Below, in pieces: positions 1 through 6,300 of a stretch of DNA of 10,552 nt; the stretch's first letter is position 1; every line of letters starts with the position of its first letter. The notes below the pieces were generated by a model that searched no databases, was not told where the DNA came from, and was given only the letters and a program-made list of their open reading frames with translations. The position numbers and the translations under genes are program-made. The DNA is taken from the NCBI GenBank assembly GCA_937880545.1, contig CALFKA010000201.1, positions 1 through 10,552 of the forward strand, written 5' to 3'. This DNA is from an uncultured Clostridia bacterium. Its GTDB lineage: Bacteria; Bacillota; Clostridia; Peptostreptococcales; Acidaminobacteraceae.

Positions 1-645
1 ATCAAGCCTTCGAAAGGAGCGCTTCCATTTCTCAGAGGCCTCTTATATGGAGCGAGTGCTATTACGCTTCTTACAGGCATTCTCTACCTGAAAGGCGATA
101 TAAAGTTTGTCAGCTTCTCTTTAAAGCCCGGGTTTTTTATGATGTTTCTCTTCTTCGGCAGTGTCAGTCTATTCGAAGAAGTTCTCACAAGAGGCGTCTT
201 GCAACATGCCTTCTCTATCAAGGGATTCCATAAATGGGCCGTGTTGTTCCCTTCGGTGCTCTTCGGCTTACTGCATCTGGGCAATGAGTCAGTCAGTTTC
301 ATCGCGATCTTTAACACCACCCTAATCGGTATTATTCTCGCTCTCGGCGTACACTTGGGAAAAAATATTTACCCCGCTCTCGGCTTTCACCTTACGTGGA
401 ATTTCTTTTTGAGTATCGTCTATGGACTGACGGTCAGCGGGCTTGATCTTCCCGAGTACAGCCTGCTACAAGCGCAGGTATTGCGCGCCGACATCTGGAA
501 TGGGGGAGCTTACGGGATCGAAGGTGGGTTGTTTTGCACGATCCTCTTTATTATCATTTTGATATTTCAGCTGCGCCTGCTAATGAGCAGAAAGGCAGAG
601 GCTCTAAGTGGAACGGCGGTCGCCGCTGAGGAAGATCTCTCCTGA
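1..645 (+). CDS. CPBP family intramembrane glutamic endopeptidase (5'-truncated)
   Basis: The frame is open from the first base of the window with no start codon that fits, so the N-terminus is missing and 214 residues remain. Three motifs of the CPBP (CAAX protease / bacteriocin-processing, ABI) family appear in order, counted from the first codon here: EExxxR at residues 59-64 (Glu59, Glu60, Arg64), FxxxH at 88-92 (His92) and HxxxN at 130-134 (His130, Asn134). These are the expected catalytic residues of this glutamic intramembrane protease fold. Hydrophobic stretches near residues 14-29, 47-58, 79-93, 100-118 and 178-196 are likely membrane segments. The C-terminal tail is polar. Family members process prenylated or secreted peptides, or give self-immunity to bacteriocins; nothing here indicates the substrate. 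It ends about 40 bases before the rplU promoter and looks unrelated to the ribosomal genes. An ATG at 139 exists but would discard the upstream membrane segment, so it is not a credible start. Confidence 0.85.
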   Translation: MKPSKGALPFLRGLLYGASAITLLTGILYLKGDIKFVSFSLKPGFFMMFLFFGSVSLFEEVLTRGVLQHAFSIKGFHKWAVLFPSVLFGLLHLGNESVSFIAIFNTTLIGIILALGVHLGKNIYPALGFHLTWNFFLSIVYGLTVSGLDLPEYSLLQAQVLRADIWNGGAYGIEGGLFCTILFIIILIFQLRLLMSRKAEALSGTAVAAEEDLS

Positions 646-685
646 AAAGATCCCGCTTTCTAAGGTGAAAACTCGTTGATTTTTC

Positions 686-715
686 TTGACTCTGACTGCC
701 TCGCTGTGATACCAT
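686..715 (+). promoter_or_regulatory. Probable sigma-A promoter of the rplU operon
   Basis: A TTGACT -35 box (686-691) is followed, after an 18-base spacer, by TACCAT (710-715), which matches 4 of 6 bases of the -10 consensus. It lies in the only gap upstream of rplU, and transcription from it would include the leader hairpin described next. The -10 box is weak and the placement is inferred from sequence alone. Confidence 0.5.
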
Positions 716-716
716 T

Positions 717-770
717 ACTCAGTAACCGCACGGACAGGGGTATTCAAGCATAGCACCTCTGACGGCGAGT
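717..770 (+). promoter_or_regulatory. Probable L21 leader RNA (rplU 5' UTR)
   Basis: The rplU 5' UTR can fold into one long interrupted stem: ACTC (717-720) with GAGT (767-770), CCG (726-728) with CGG (763-765), and AGGGGT (736-741) with ACCTCT (755-760), the last with one G-U pair. The hairpin lies directly upstream of the ribosome binding site GAGGA (781-785). Its position and size fit the L21 leader family known upstream of rplU in Bacillota, which is thought to mediate autogenous control by L21. The pairing is seen in the sequence. The family assignment is by context and partial recollection of the motif, without a covariance search. If the promoter at 686-715 is right, transcription starts close to the outer strand of the stem, so the outermost ACTC/GAGT pairing may lie partly upstream of the transcript. 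Confidence 0.55.
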
Positions 771-791
771 CTAGCGAAATGAGGAATTTGT

Positions 792-1106
792 ATGTACGCA
801 ATCGTAGAAACCGGCGCAAAGCAATATCGCGTCGAAGTCGGCACCGAGTTTTCAGTAGAAAAACTCAAAGGTGAAGTCGGTGATACCCTGAGCCTGGACA
901 AGGTGCTCTTGATCAAGAGTGATGAAGAGACCGTCGTCGGCACTCCCTATGTAGAGGGAGCCAGCGTCAAAGTCAGTGTCTTGGAGCAGGGCAAAGCCCC
1001 CAAAGTAATCATCTTCAAGTATCTTGCCAAAAAAGATTCCCGTAAGAAAAAGGGCCACAGACAGCCCTTCACCTTGCTGAGAGTCGAGGCGATCGAGCGA
1101 GTATGA
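792..1106 (+). CDS. rplU: 50S ribosomal protein L21
   Basis: This 104-residue protein is full length for bacterial L21. It binds 23S rRNA in the large subunit and contacts L20. The start MYAIVETGAKQYRVEVG is the conserved L21 N-terminus. The segment KYLAKKDSRKKKGHRQPF (about residues 77-94) is the characteristic basic RNA-binding region near the C-terminus. The ATG follows GAGGA (781-785) with a 6-base gap, which supports the chosen start. The stop overlaps the prp start by four bases (ATGA), so the two are translationally coupled. It is the first gene of the rplU-prp-rpmA unit and sits behind a probable autoregulatory leader. Confidence 0.98.
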   Translation: MYAIVETGAKQYRVEVGTEFSVEKLKGEVGDTLSLDKVLLIKSDEETVVGTPYVEGASVKVSVLEQGKAPKVIIFKYLAKKDSRKKKGHRQPFTLLRVEAIERV

Positions 1107-1435
1107 TTCGGGTACGCATGGACATGGAAGATGGATCCTTCCGGGAACTGAAGTCCACAGGACATGCCATGCACTCAGAAGCCGGAACGGATATTGTCTG
1201 TGCGGGAGTCAGTTCGCTGTTGTATGCGGTGTTAAATACCCTGACAGAAGGGTTAAAACTCCGGGTACATAAGAGAATAGCGGACGGTAGGATGGTCTTT
1301 CGGATCATCGATGAAGGATGGAAGAGTCCATCCGCACAGGCAGTCATGAAAGTTGCACTTTTCGGGATCAGGGGACTGGAAAGAGAATACCCTGACCACG
1401 TGTCATTAGAAGTAAGGAGGACGGGCAAATGTTGA
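1103..1435 (+). CDS. prp: Ribosomal-processing cysteine protease Prp
   Basis: The 110-residue protein matches the Prp (YsxB, formerly DUF464) family. In Bacillota this cytoplasmic cysteine protease removes the N-terminal extension of ribosomal protein L27. The catalytic pair is visible: His21 in the GHA motif (residues 20-22) and Cys33 in the CAGVSSL motif (33-39). The position between rplU and rpmA is the classical one, next to its own substrate. It overlaps rplU by four bases and its last seven bases overlap the start of rpmA. The AGGAGG at 1415-1420, inside the prp coding sequence, serves rpmA. The substrate's cleavage site is present in the next gene, so the system is complete here. Confidence 0.95.
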   Translation: MIRVRMDMEDGSFRELKSTGHAMHSEAGTDIVCAGVSSLLYAVLNTLTEGLKLRVHKRIADGRMVFRIIDEGWKSPSAQAVMKVALFGIRGLEREYPDHVSLEVRRTGKC

Positions 1436-1707
1436 GAGTCAATCTGCAGCTCTTCGCCAGTAAAAAAGGCGTCGGTTCATCGAAAAACGGCCGTGACTCA
1501 AAGGCGAAACGACTGGGAGTCAAGCGCGGAGACGGAACACGTATCCCCGCAGGTACCATCATCGTTCGCCAGCGCGGCACGAAAATCCACCCAGGCCATA
1601 ACGTCGGTCGAGGCGGTGATGACACCCTGTACGCTCAGGTCGAAGGAGTTGTCCGCTTTGAGCGAAGAGGGAAAAATCGCAGACAAGTAAGCGTCTACGC
1701 AGAATAA
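1429..1707 (+). CDS. rpmA: 50S ribosomal protein L27 with Prp-cleavable N-terminal extension
   Basis: This 92-residue L27 sits near the peptidyl-transferase centre of the 50S subunit, where its mature N-terminus reaches the tRNA acceptor ends. The first nine residues form the Bacillota extension (MLRVNLQLF). Cleavage by Prp would fall between Phe9 and Ala10, leaving ASKKGVGSSKNGRDS as the mature start. The conserved L27 core follows, with residues such as KRLGVKRGDG (28-37) and QRGTKIHPGHNVGRGGDDTL (49-68). AGGAGG at 1415-1420 with an 8-base gap supports the ATG at 1429. The stop codon abuts the terminator hairpin at 1708. The only departure noticed is Leu8 where Phe is common in the LQFF cleavage motif. 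Confidence 0.98.
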   Translation: MLRVNLQLFASKKGVGSSKNGRDSKAKRLGVKRGDGTRIPAGTIIVRQRGTKIHPGHNVGRGGDDTLYAQVEGVVRFERRGKNRRQVSVYAE

Positions 1708-1737
1708 CTCATCCGCTCGGATGGGTTTTTTCTTTTT
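1708..1737 (+). terminator. Intrinsic terminator or attenuator between rpmA and obgE
   Basis: CTCATCC (1708-1714), loop GCTC (1715-1718) and GGATGGG (1719-1725) give a 7-bp stem with one G-U pair. A T-rich tract follows: six T, one C, five T (1726-1737). It begins at the first base after the rpmA stop. Only 12 bases separate its end from the obgE start, and these hold the obgE ribosome binding site AAGGAG (1740-1745), so no promoter can fit downstream of it. The stem is short, so partial read-through is plausible. Confidence 0.8.
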
Positions 1738-1749
1738 GTAAGGAGACTC

Positions 1750-3021
1750 ATGTTTATTGATCGGGCAGAAATCCATGTCAAAGCCGGAAAAGGCGGAGAC
1801 GGGTCAGCTGCATTTCGAAGAGAAATACACGAACCCATGGGCGGACCATCCGGAGGCGATGGCGGACGCGGTGGAAGTATCATCGCGGTCGTCGATCCCG
1901 GCATGAATACGCTCATGGATTTTCGCTATAAAAGAAAGTATGTGGCAGCCGCTGGTCAAAACGGTGGCAAAGCACAGCGCTACGGCAAGAGTGGAGAAGA
2001 CCTGATCCTGCGATTTCCGCAGGGGACAGTAATCTTTGAGAAACACACCGGCAATCTGGTAGCAGATTTAAGCGAACTTGATGACCGAGTTGTGCTGGCA
2101 GCCGGTGGCAAGGGAGGCAAGGGCAATGTGCACTTTAAGTCTTCTGTGCGCCAGGCGCCTGACTTTGCACAACCCGGAGCGATGGGAGAAGAGCTCTCTT
2201 TGGTACTCGAACTAAAGAGCATTGCCGATGTCGGATTGGTGGGTTTTCCCAATGCGGGAAAAAGTTCTTTACTTGCCAGGCTGACAAAAGCGACACCCAA
2301 GATTGCCGACTATCCTTTCACGACACTCACACCCAACCTAGGTGTCTTTGAAGCGTCTTGGGGAAAAAGTTTTGTTATGGCGGATATCCCGGGACTCATT
2401 GAGGGAGCGTCGGAAGGCGTGGGACTGGGCCATGATTTTCTGCGCCATATTGAGCGCACCCGCTTGATCCTGCACCTTGTCGATGTCGGCACAGAACATG
2501 AAGAAAAGACTCCTCTGGAAAGATATGAGATCATAAGGAATGAACTGGAAGGCTTTAGTCAGAAGCTTGCGCAAAAGCCGGAAGTTGTCCTCCTAAATAA
2601 AGTTGATCTGCTTTTTGAAAGGGAGGGTCTTGAAGAGATTGAAAAGGAACTGAAAGAAAAAGAAATTCCTTATTTCCTCACTTCTACCTATACAGGAGAG
2701 GGACTGGATGAAGCCATGCAGACGGTGACACAGATGCTTGAGCAGATTGAAACCCCTGATTTATATGAAGATGTTGAGGTCTATGTGCCGGAAATGCCGG
2801 ACCAGGAAATCTATATAACTTACGAAGATGAGGAGTATGTAGTTGAAGGCGCACCTATTGAGAGGCTCTTTCAAACGACCAACTTCCTCAGTTATCACTC
2901 GCGAATCCGCTTCCAAAGGACACTGCGCCGCATGGGCATCTATGAGCGCCTGCGGGAGATGGGGATTCAGGACGGCGACACTGTGCGTGTGCATGGATAC
3001 GCCTTTGAATATTTGGAGTAG
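1750..3021 (+). CDS. obgE: GTPase Obg (CgtA), ribosome assembly
   Basis: This 423-residue Obg GTPase acts in late 50S assembly and in stringent and stress responses. Three domains are visible. The glycine-rich Obg fold (about 1-158) begins MFIDRAEIHVKAGKGGDG and has many G-G turns. The G domain (about 160-330) carries the P-loop GFPNAGKS (165-172), DIPGLIEGA (212-220, G3) and NKVD (283-286, G4). The C-terminal OCT domain (about 345-423) is typical of Gram-positive Obg proteins. The ATG at 1750 follows AAGGAG (1740-1745). It lies downstream of the rpmA terminator and leads a run of close or overlapping genes to rsfS. Expression probably depends on read-through of that terminator or on a promoter inside rpmA that I could not identify. 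Confidence 0.97.
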   Translation: MFIDRAEIHVKAGKGGDGSAAFRREIHEPMGGPSGGDGGRGGSIIAVVDPGMNTLMDFRYKRKYVAAAGQNGGKAQRYGKSGEDLILRFPQGTVIFEKHTGNLVADLSELDDRVVLAAGGKGGKGNVHFKSSVRQAPDFAQPGAMGEELSLVLELKSIADVGLVGFPNAGKSSLLARLTKATPKIADYPFTTLTPNLGVFEASWGKSFVMADIPGLIEGASEGVGLGHDFLRHIERTRLILHLVDVGTEHEEKTPLERYEIIRNELEGFSQKLAQKPEVVLLNKVDLLFEREGLEEIEKELKEKEIPYFLTSTYTGEGLDEAMQTVTQMLEQIETPDLYEDVEVYVPEMPDQEIYITYEDEEYVVEGAPIERLFQTTNFLSYHSRIRFQRTLRRMGIYERLREMGIQDGDTVRVHGYAFEYLE

Positions 3022-3023
3022 AT

Positions 3024-3335
3024 ATGTTGCATCCAAAACAGCGCGCCTTTTTAAAAAGAATGGCGCATCATCTGGACCCTGTATTGCATTTGGGAAAAAA
3101 CGGTCTGTCAGAGTCTTTTATGAAAGAACTCGATCAGGCATTGGAAGACCACGAACTGATCAAACTGCGCATCTTGGATAATTCCTTTGTCGATCTTGAC
3201 GAAGAACTGGAAGAATTCCTGAAAACAAGCCGCTCAGAGTTTGTCAGTCGTGTAGGCAAGACCCTGGTGCTCTACAGAAAATCTTTCTCGAAAAAGCCGG
3301 AAGAGCGCATTGCCCTTCCGCCTGTAAAGAAATGA
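3024..3335 (+). CDS. yhbY: YhbY family RNA-binding protein (CRM domain)
   Basis: The 103-residue protein is a single CRM domain, the length expected for YhbY. Members associate with pre-50S particles and are thought to help ribosome assembly. The N-terminus (KQRAFLKRMAHHLDPVLHLG, residues 5-24) runs into the signature GKNG loop at 24-27 (GxxG), the RNA-contacting turn. LIKLRIL near residues 45-51 matches the family's second conserved strand. The C-terminus (about 80-103) is basic and Lys-rich. It starts two bases after the obgE stop, with GGAG (3015-3018) inside the obgE end as its ribosome binding site. It overlaps nadD by four bases (ATGA), so the gene is in the same operon. Confidence 0.93.
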   Translation: MLHPKQRAFLKRMAHHLDPVLHLGKNGLSESFMKELDQALEDHELIKLRILDNSFVDLDEELEEFLKTSRSEFVSRVGKTLVLYRKSFSKKPEERIALPPVKK

Positions 3336-3922
3336 AGATAGGAATTTTTGGCGGGAGTTTTGATCCAATTCATGTAGCCCATCTCCTCCTGGCGCAAAAA
3401 GCAGCGGAGCAGTATAAGCTGGACCAGGTGCACTTTGTTGTGGCATACTTCCCACCGCACAGATCCGCAAAAAGCCTGACAAATGGGAAACTCCGGTTGG
3501 AACTGGTTCAGCGAGCTGTAGAGGGGAATCCTCTCTTTGTCGCAGATGATAGAGAACTGCGCCGCGCCGGCACCTCTTATACGCTAGATACACTGGAGAG
3601 CTTTGGCAAGGAAGATGAATTGTTTTTTCTTCTGGGAGCCGATAGTCTTTTTGCTTTTGAGTTCTGGTATGAGCCAGCAGAGATCCTCAAACGCGCCACT
3701 ATTCTCGTGGGAAGTCGCCCGCCGCATCGGCACGAAGATGTCGAAAAACAGGCACAACGACTGATGGAGAAATTCGGAGGCAGAATCGAGGTCTTTAACT
3801 TTCCCTGGCTCAATATCTCATCCACTTCCGTGCGAGAAGAAATCCAATCCGGTGGGAGTGCCCGATATCAACTCACAGAACCTGTGCGTGCACTGATTGA
3901 AGAACGGGGGATGTACCGTTGA
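3332..3922 (+). CDS. nadD: Nicotinate-nucleotide adenylyltransferase
   Basis: This 196-residue NadD joins ATP and nicotinate mononucleotide to give deamido-NAD, a shared step of de novo and salvage NAD synthesis. The nucleotidyltransferase signature GGSFDPIHVAHL is at residues 7-18, with both catalytic-site histidines (His14, His17); the Gly common before the second His is Ala16 here. The second ATP-binding motif ISSTSVR is at 162-168. The length is normal for the family. Start and stop overlap the neighbours by four bases on each side (ATGA with yhbY, TTGA with yqeK), indicating translational coupling. The nadD-yqeK pairing is widely conserved in Bacillota. Confidence 0.96.
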   Translation: MKIGIFGGSFDPIHVAHLLLAQKAAEQYKLDQVHFVVAYFPPHRSAKSLTNGKLRLELVQRAVEGNPLFVADDRELRRAGTSYTLDTLESFGKEDELFFLLGADSLFAFEFWYEPAEILKRATILVGSRPPHRHEDVEKQAQRLMEKFGGRIEVFNFPWLNISSTSVREEIQSGGSARYQLTEPVRALIEERGMYR

Positions 3923-4440
3923 AGGAAAAGGAACTCCGTCTTCTGAGTAAACGAATCCTTTCCCGTGAGCGCTATCTACACACACTACGCGTGGTGGCAC
4001 TGTCGAAAGAACTTGCGCTGCGCTATGGGGCTGACGTACAAAAAGCGAAGATGGCAGCGTACTTTCACGATCTGGGCTACTTTATCGGGAGAAGCAAAAG
4101 AGATCGGACGCTATCTCATGCAAGACTCAGCGAGAATTATGCTAGAAAGTTGGGTATTACCGATAGTGAAGTGCTTGAGGCCATCCGCCTCCATACGACG
4201 GGGCAGCGAGGCATGGGCACTCTGGCAAAGATTGTCTACGTGGCAGATGCTACGGAAGCCGGCAGAAACTATCCCGGGGTCGAGCAGATCCGAAAGGAAA
4301 GCCGGCGGAGTCTCGACCGCGCGATTCTGATGATTATAAAGCGAACACGAGAACATCTTCACACGAAAAAGAAACGTCTATCAAGAAAAACCGTGCAATT
4401 CGAAAAAAAGCTGATGAAAAGACAAAAGGAGGCCCATTGA
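3919..4440 (+). CDS. yqeK: HD-domain hydrolase YqeK (Ap4A hydrolase family)
   Basis: The 173-residue protein belongs to the YqeK family, iron-dependent HD-domain enzymes that split diadenosine tetraphosphate symmetrically into two ADP. Likely metal ligands are visible: His21, the HD pair His50-Asp51 (FHDLGYF), His67, His92 in the RLHTTG motif, and Asp110 in VYVADATEAGR. The start is a TTG at 3919 overlapping the nadD stop; it follows GGGGG (3906-3910). No better start exists nearby, and the family N-terminus aligns with it. The usual ADYIEPxR segment is ADATEAGR here. The last 27 or so residues (about 147-173) form a strongly basic Lys/Arg-rich tail after the HD fold, longer and more charged than I expect for the family. 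Confidence 0.92.
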   Translation: MKEKELRLLSKRILSRERYLHTLRVVALSKELALRYGADVQKAKMAAYFHDLGYFIGRSKRDRTLSHARLSENYARKLGITDSEVLEAIRLHTTGQRGMGTLAKIVYVADATEAGRNYPGVEQIRKESRRSLDRAILMIIKRTREHLHTKKKRLSRKTVQFEKKLMKRQKEAH

Positions 4441-4787
4441 ATTCCATCGAAGTTGCCAAACTGTTGCTAAAAAAACTTGACGAGCGCCAGGGAATGGACT
4501 TGCTCGCGTACGACGTGTCTGCTGCTTCCCTGGGAGCCGATGTGTTGATCATCGCCACAGGCAGAAACTCACGCCACGCCGGATCGCTGGCAGATGAGCT
4601 GGTGGATCTTGGCCGCGACTCAGGCTTGACACTTGCCTCCCGAGAGGGACGTGCAGCAGGTGGCTGGATTCTTCTTGATTTTGGATCCCTCATCGTCAAT
4701 ATCCTGGATCCACAGAACCGCGATTATTATGCACTGGAGCGCCTATGGAAAGAGTATCCGCCCTTGGGCGAAGCCTCTGCCTACTGA
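4437..4787 (+). CDS. rsfS: Ribosome silencing factor RsfS (divergent)
   Basis: This 116-residue protein fits RsfS (RsfA/YbeB family), which binds L14 on the 50S subunit and blocks joining to 30S under nutrient limitation. Supporting segments are DVSAASLGADVLIIATG (26-42), GGWILLDFG (75-83) and the C-terminal DYYALERLW (96-104). The TTG start overlaps the yqeK stop and follows AGGAGG (4427-4432). Several normally conserved positions differ: the GNSxRQ motif reads GRNSRH (42-47), and the His of the VVHVF strand is Asn88. Position after yqeK is standard for RsfS. The reading of the fold is secure, while the divergence makes the strength of ribosome binding uncertain. Confidence 0.88.
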   Translation: MNSIEVAKLLLKKLDERQGMDLLAYDVSAASLGADVLIIATGRNSRHAGSLADELVDLGRDSGLTLASREGRAAGGWILLDFGSLIVNILDPQNRDYYALERLWKEYPPLGEASAY

Positions 4788-5077
4788 TTCTTTTGATCCT
4801 TATAAGTGGCTGCAGTCCGGCAAGGATGCCAGACATAGCCAAAGCCACTCCATTTCTTCAAGGTGACAATTATGCCTTGCTGATCAGTTCAGAAGAAAAG
4901 GAGGATATTTTAGCGCAGTATTCCACTTTGTTCGATACGGTGGAAGCGCAGGAAGAGCATGAGGAAGGCGTATCCATTACATTTCGTCATAAAGGAAATC
5001 TCTACAACCTCACCCTTGTTCCCAATGACATTACGCCGGAGGGGGGATGGGCGGTGTTTCTTGTCCGCCCAAATTAA
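4745..5077 (+). CDS. Small putative lipoprotein, function unknown
   Basis: I do not recognise this 110-residue protein. It has a typical lipoprotein signal: a short N-region with two arginines (Arg3, Arg9), a hydrophobic core LCLLILLILI (11-20) and a lipobox ISGC ending at Cys23. The mature part of about 88 residues should be membrane-anchored outside the cell. It is acidic in its middle (several Glu around residues 50-72) and ends in a strand-rich region with GGWAVFLV (100-107). The ATG at 4745 lies 43 bases inside rsfS and follows GGAG (4736-4739) with a 5-base gap, so it is probably translated from the rsfS message. The glycosyltransferase start follows 9 bases after its stop. In many Clostridia an LCP-family cell-wall gene is found near this point of the cluster; none is present here, and this protein is too small and unlike that family. 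Confidence 0.75.
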   Translation: MERVSALGRSLCLLILLILISGCSPARMPDIAKATPFLQGDNYALLISSEEKEDILAQYSTLFDTVEAQEEHEEGVSITFRHKGNLYNLTLVPNDITPEGGWAVFLVRPN

Positions 5078-5086
5078 GGAGGAGCG

Positions 5087-6223
5087 GTGAAAGTACGTAT
5101 ACTGAGTTTTACAGCAGGAGAGGGTCACAATCAAGTGGCCCGTGCGCTGCGAGAATATTATGAGGGGCGAGGAGATGACGTCGTCGTCATCGACGTACTC
5201 GGAAGCGCCTCGAAAATTATTAAAAATCTGGTCAATGATGTGTATAACTTTACAGTGAATTACACGCCAAAGATCTATAAATATTGGTATGAGATGGAGG
5301 ACAAGAAGACCTATGAGTCGGATGCCCTCACGATCCGAAAGATGACTCAGAGCTTGCTCACCTCAGATGAGATCAAAGCACTCGTAAGAGAAAATCCCGA
5401 TATCATCATTGCGACGCAGTCTTATGCCGCTGCCGTGCTAAAAGACCTCAAGGTAAAACACAATCTCGACGCGATCTGTGTGGGCATCGTCACAGACTAC
5501 ACGGTGCATCCTTATTGGGAAGAAGCGGCCGGACTTGACTATTACGTCGTTCCGGACAAAGCGGTGGCTTTTAATATGACGCGAAAGAATCTCGATGTCA
5601 GCCGCATGCTCCCATTTGGTATTCCGATCCGGGAAGTTTTCTCGGAGAGTGTCTCTAAGGAAGAGGCGAGAGAAAAGCTGGGGTATGACCCACAGAAAAA
5701 GCGAGTTCTCCTTATGAGCGGCTCCATGGCGCATGTCAATGTCGTCAAAGTAGCTACCAACATCGACAAACTTCCTCAGGACTTTGAGTTGACGGTTCTC
5801 CTGGACAAGAAGCAGACACACCGAGAAGAACTCGAAGGGATTGATATGCAGCACAAGATGGATATCCAGGGATTCGTCAGTGATATCGGACTCTACTATG
5901 ATGCCAGTGACCTGGTTATCACAAAGCCCGGTGGCCTCACGACAAGTGAACTGATGGCGAAGGAAAAACCGATGATCTTTCTGCGCCCCATTCCTGGACA
6001 GGAGCAGAGAAATGTGGAATGCCTCTTAAACCAGCACCTCGCTTTTCATGCGACCACGACCTTCCCCATCGAACAGCTCCTCGGGATGCTTCTCGATGAC
6101 CCGATTCTCTATGAGTCGATATCTGAGCGCATCAAGCGCCGTGTGCCGAAACATTCTACCAAGAGACTCGTGGAGTTTCTTGATGAAAAATATCTTGAGA
6201 AACAGGAAGCACAGCTTGAATAA
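5087..6223 (+). CDS. MGDG synthase/UgtP-family glycosyltransferase
   Basis: The 378-residue GT-B protein resembles MGDG synthases and UgtP-type diacylglycerol glucosyltransferases (GT28-like). These cytoplasmic membrane-associated enzymes transfer a sugar from a UDP-sugar to diacylglycerol, giving glycolipids and lipoteichoic acid anchors. The N-terminal half has the glycine/His loop GEGHN (11-15; Gly11, Gly13, His14) followed by the family's acceptor region. The C-terminal half has TKPGGLTTSE (279-288), the sugar-nucleotide motif, then PIPGQEQRN near 303-311. The start is GTG at 5087, preceded by AAGGAGGAG (5076-5084). It lies 9 bases after the lipoprotein gene and is probably co-transcribed. 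The donor and acceptor cannot be read from sequence; MurG-like or other GT28 roles are less likely because of the MGDG-type N-terminus. Confidence 0.85.
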   Translation: MKVRILSFTAGEGHNQVARALREYYEGRGDDVVVIDVLGSASKIIKNLVNDVYNFTVNYTPKIYKYWYEMEDKKTYESDALTIRKMTQSLLTSDEIKALVRENPDIIIATQSYAAAVLKDLKVKHNLDAICVGIVTDYTVHPYWEEAAGLDYYVVPDKAVAFNMTRKNLDVSRMLPFGIPIREVFSESVSKEEAREKLGYDPQKKRVLLMSGSMAHVNVVKVATNIDKLPQDFELTVLLDKKQTHREELEGIDMQHKMDIQGFVSDIGLYYDASDLVITKPGGLTTSELMAKEKPMIFLRPIPGQEQRNVECLLNQHLAFHATTTFPIEQLLGMLLDDPILYESISERIKRRVPKHSTKRLVEFLDEKYLEKQEAQLE

Positions 6224-6227
6224 TTGG

Positions 6228-6244
6228 GATCCCTTCATGGGATC
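6228..6244 (+). other. Short hairpin after the glycosyltransferase gene
   Basis: GATCCC (6228-6233) can pair with GGGATC (6239-6244) around a 5-base loop, four bases after the stop codon. There is no T-tract after it, so it is not a standard intrinsic terminator. It may protect the 3' end of the message or be a weak terminator before the tRNA promoter. Confidence 0.4.
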
Positions 6245-6258
6245 TCATGCAATTCGTC

Positions 6259-6287
6259 TTTACAAGCCCATTTTCATCGGGTAGAAT
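6259..6287 (+). promoter_or_regulatory. Strong sigma-A promoter for tRNA-Glu/gltX
   Basis: TTTACA (6259-6264) and TAGAAT (6282-6287) are separated by exactly 17 bases, each with one mismatch to consensus. The expected start point, about 6294, lies some 7 bases before the tRNA 5' end, a normal short leader for a stable RNA gene. This is the best promoter in the window. Confidence 0.8.
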
Positions 6288-6300
6288 ATTGTTGTTATGA

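Noticed and set aside
1069..1428. Long open frames on the minus strand opposite prp and other genes (for example 119 codons at 1069-1428 and at 3234-3593).
   Set aside because: They lie antisense to clearly recognised genes, have no ribosome binding sites or recognisable domains, and overlap the coding frames completely.
5049..5070. Inverted repeat GGGCGG (5049-5054) / CCGCCC (5065-5070) at the end of the lipoprotein gene, seemingly a terminator.
   Set aside because: It lies within the coding sequence, has a 10-base loop and is followed by AAATTAAGGAGG rather than a T-tract, so it does not fit an intrinsic terminator. At most it is a hairpin near the next ribosome binding site.
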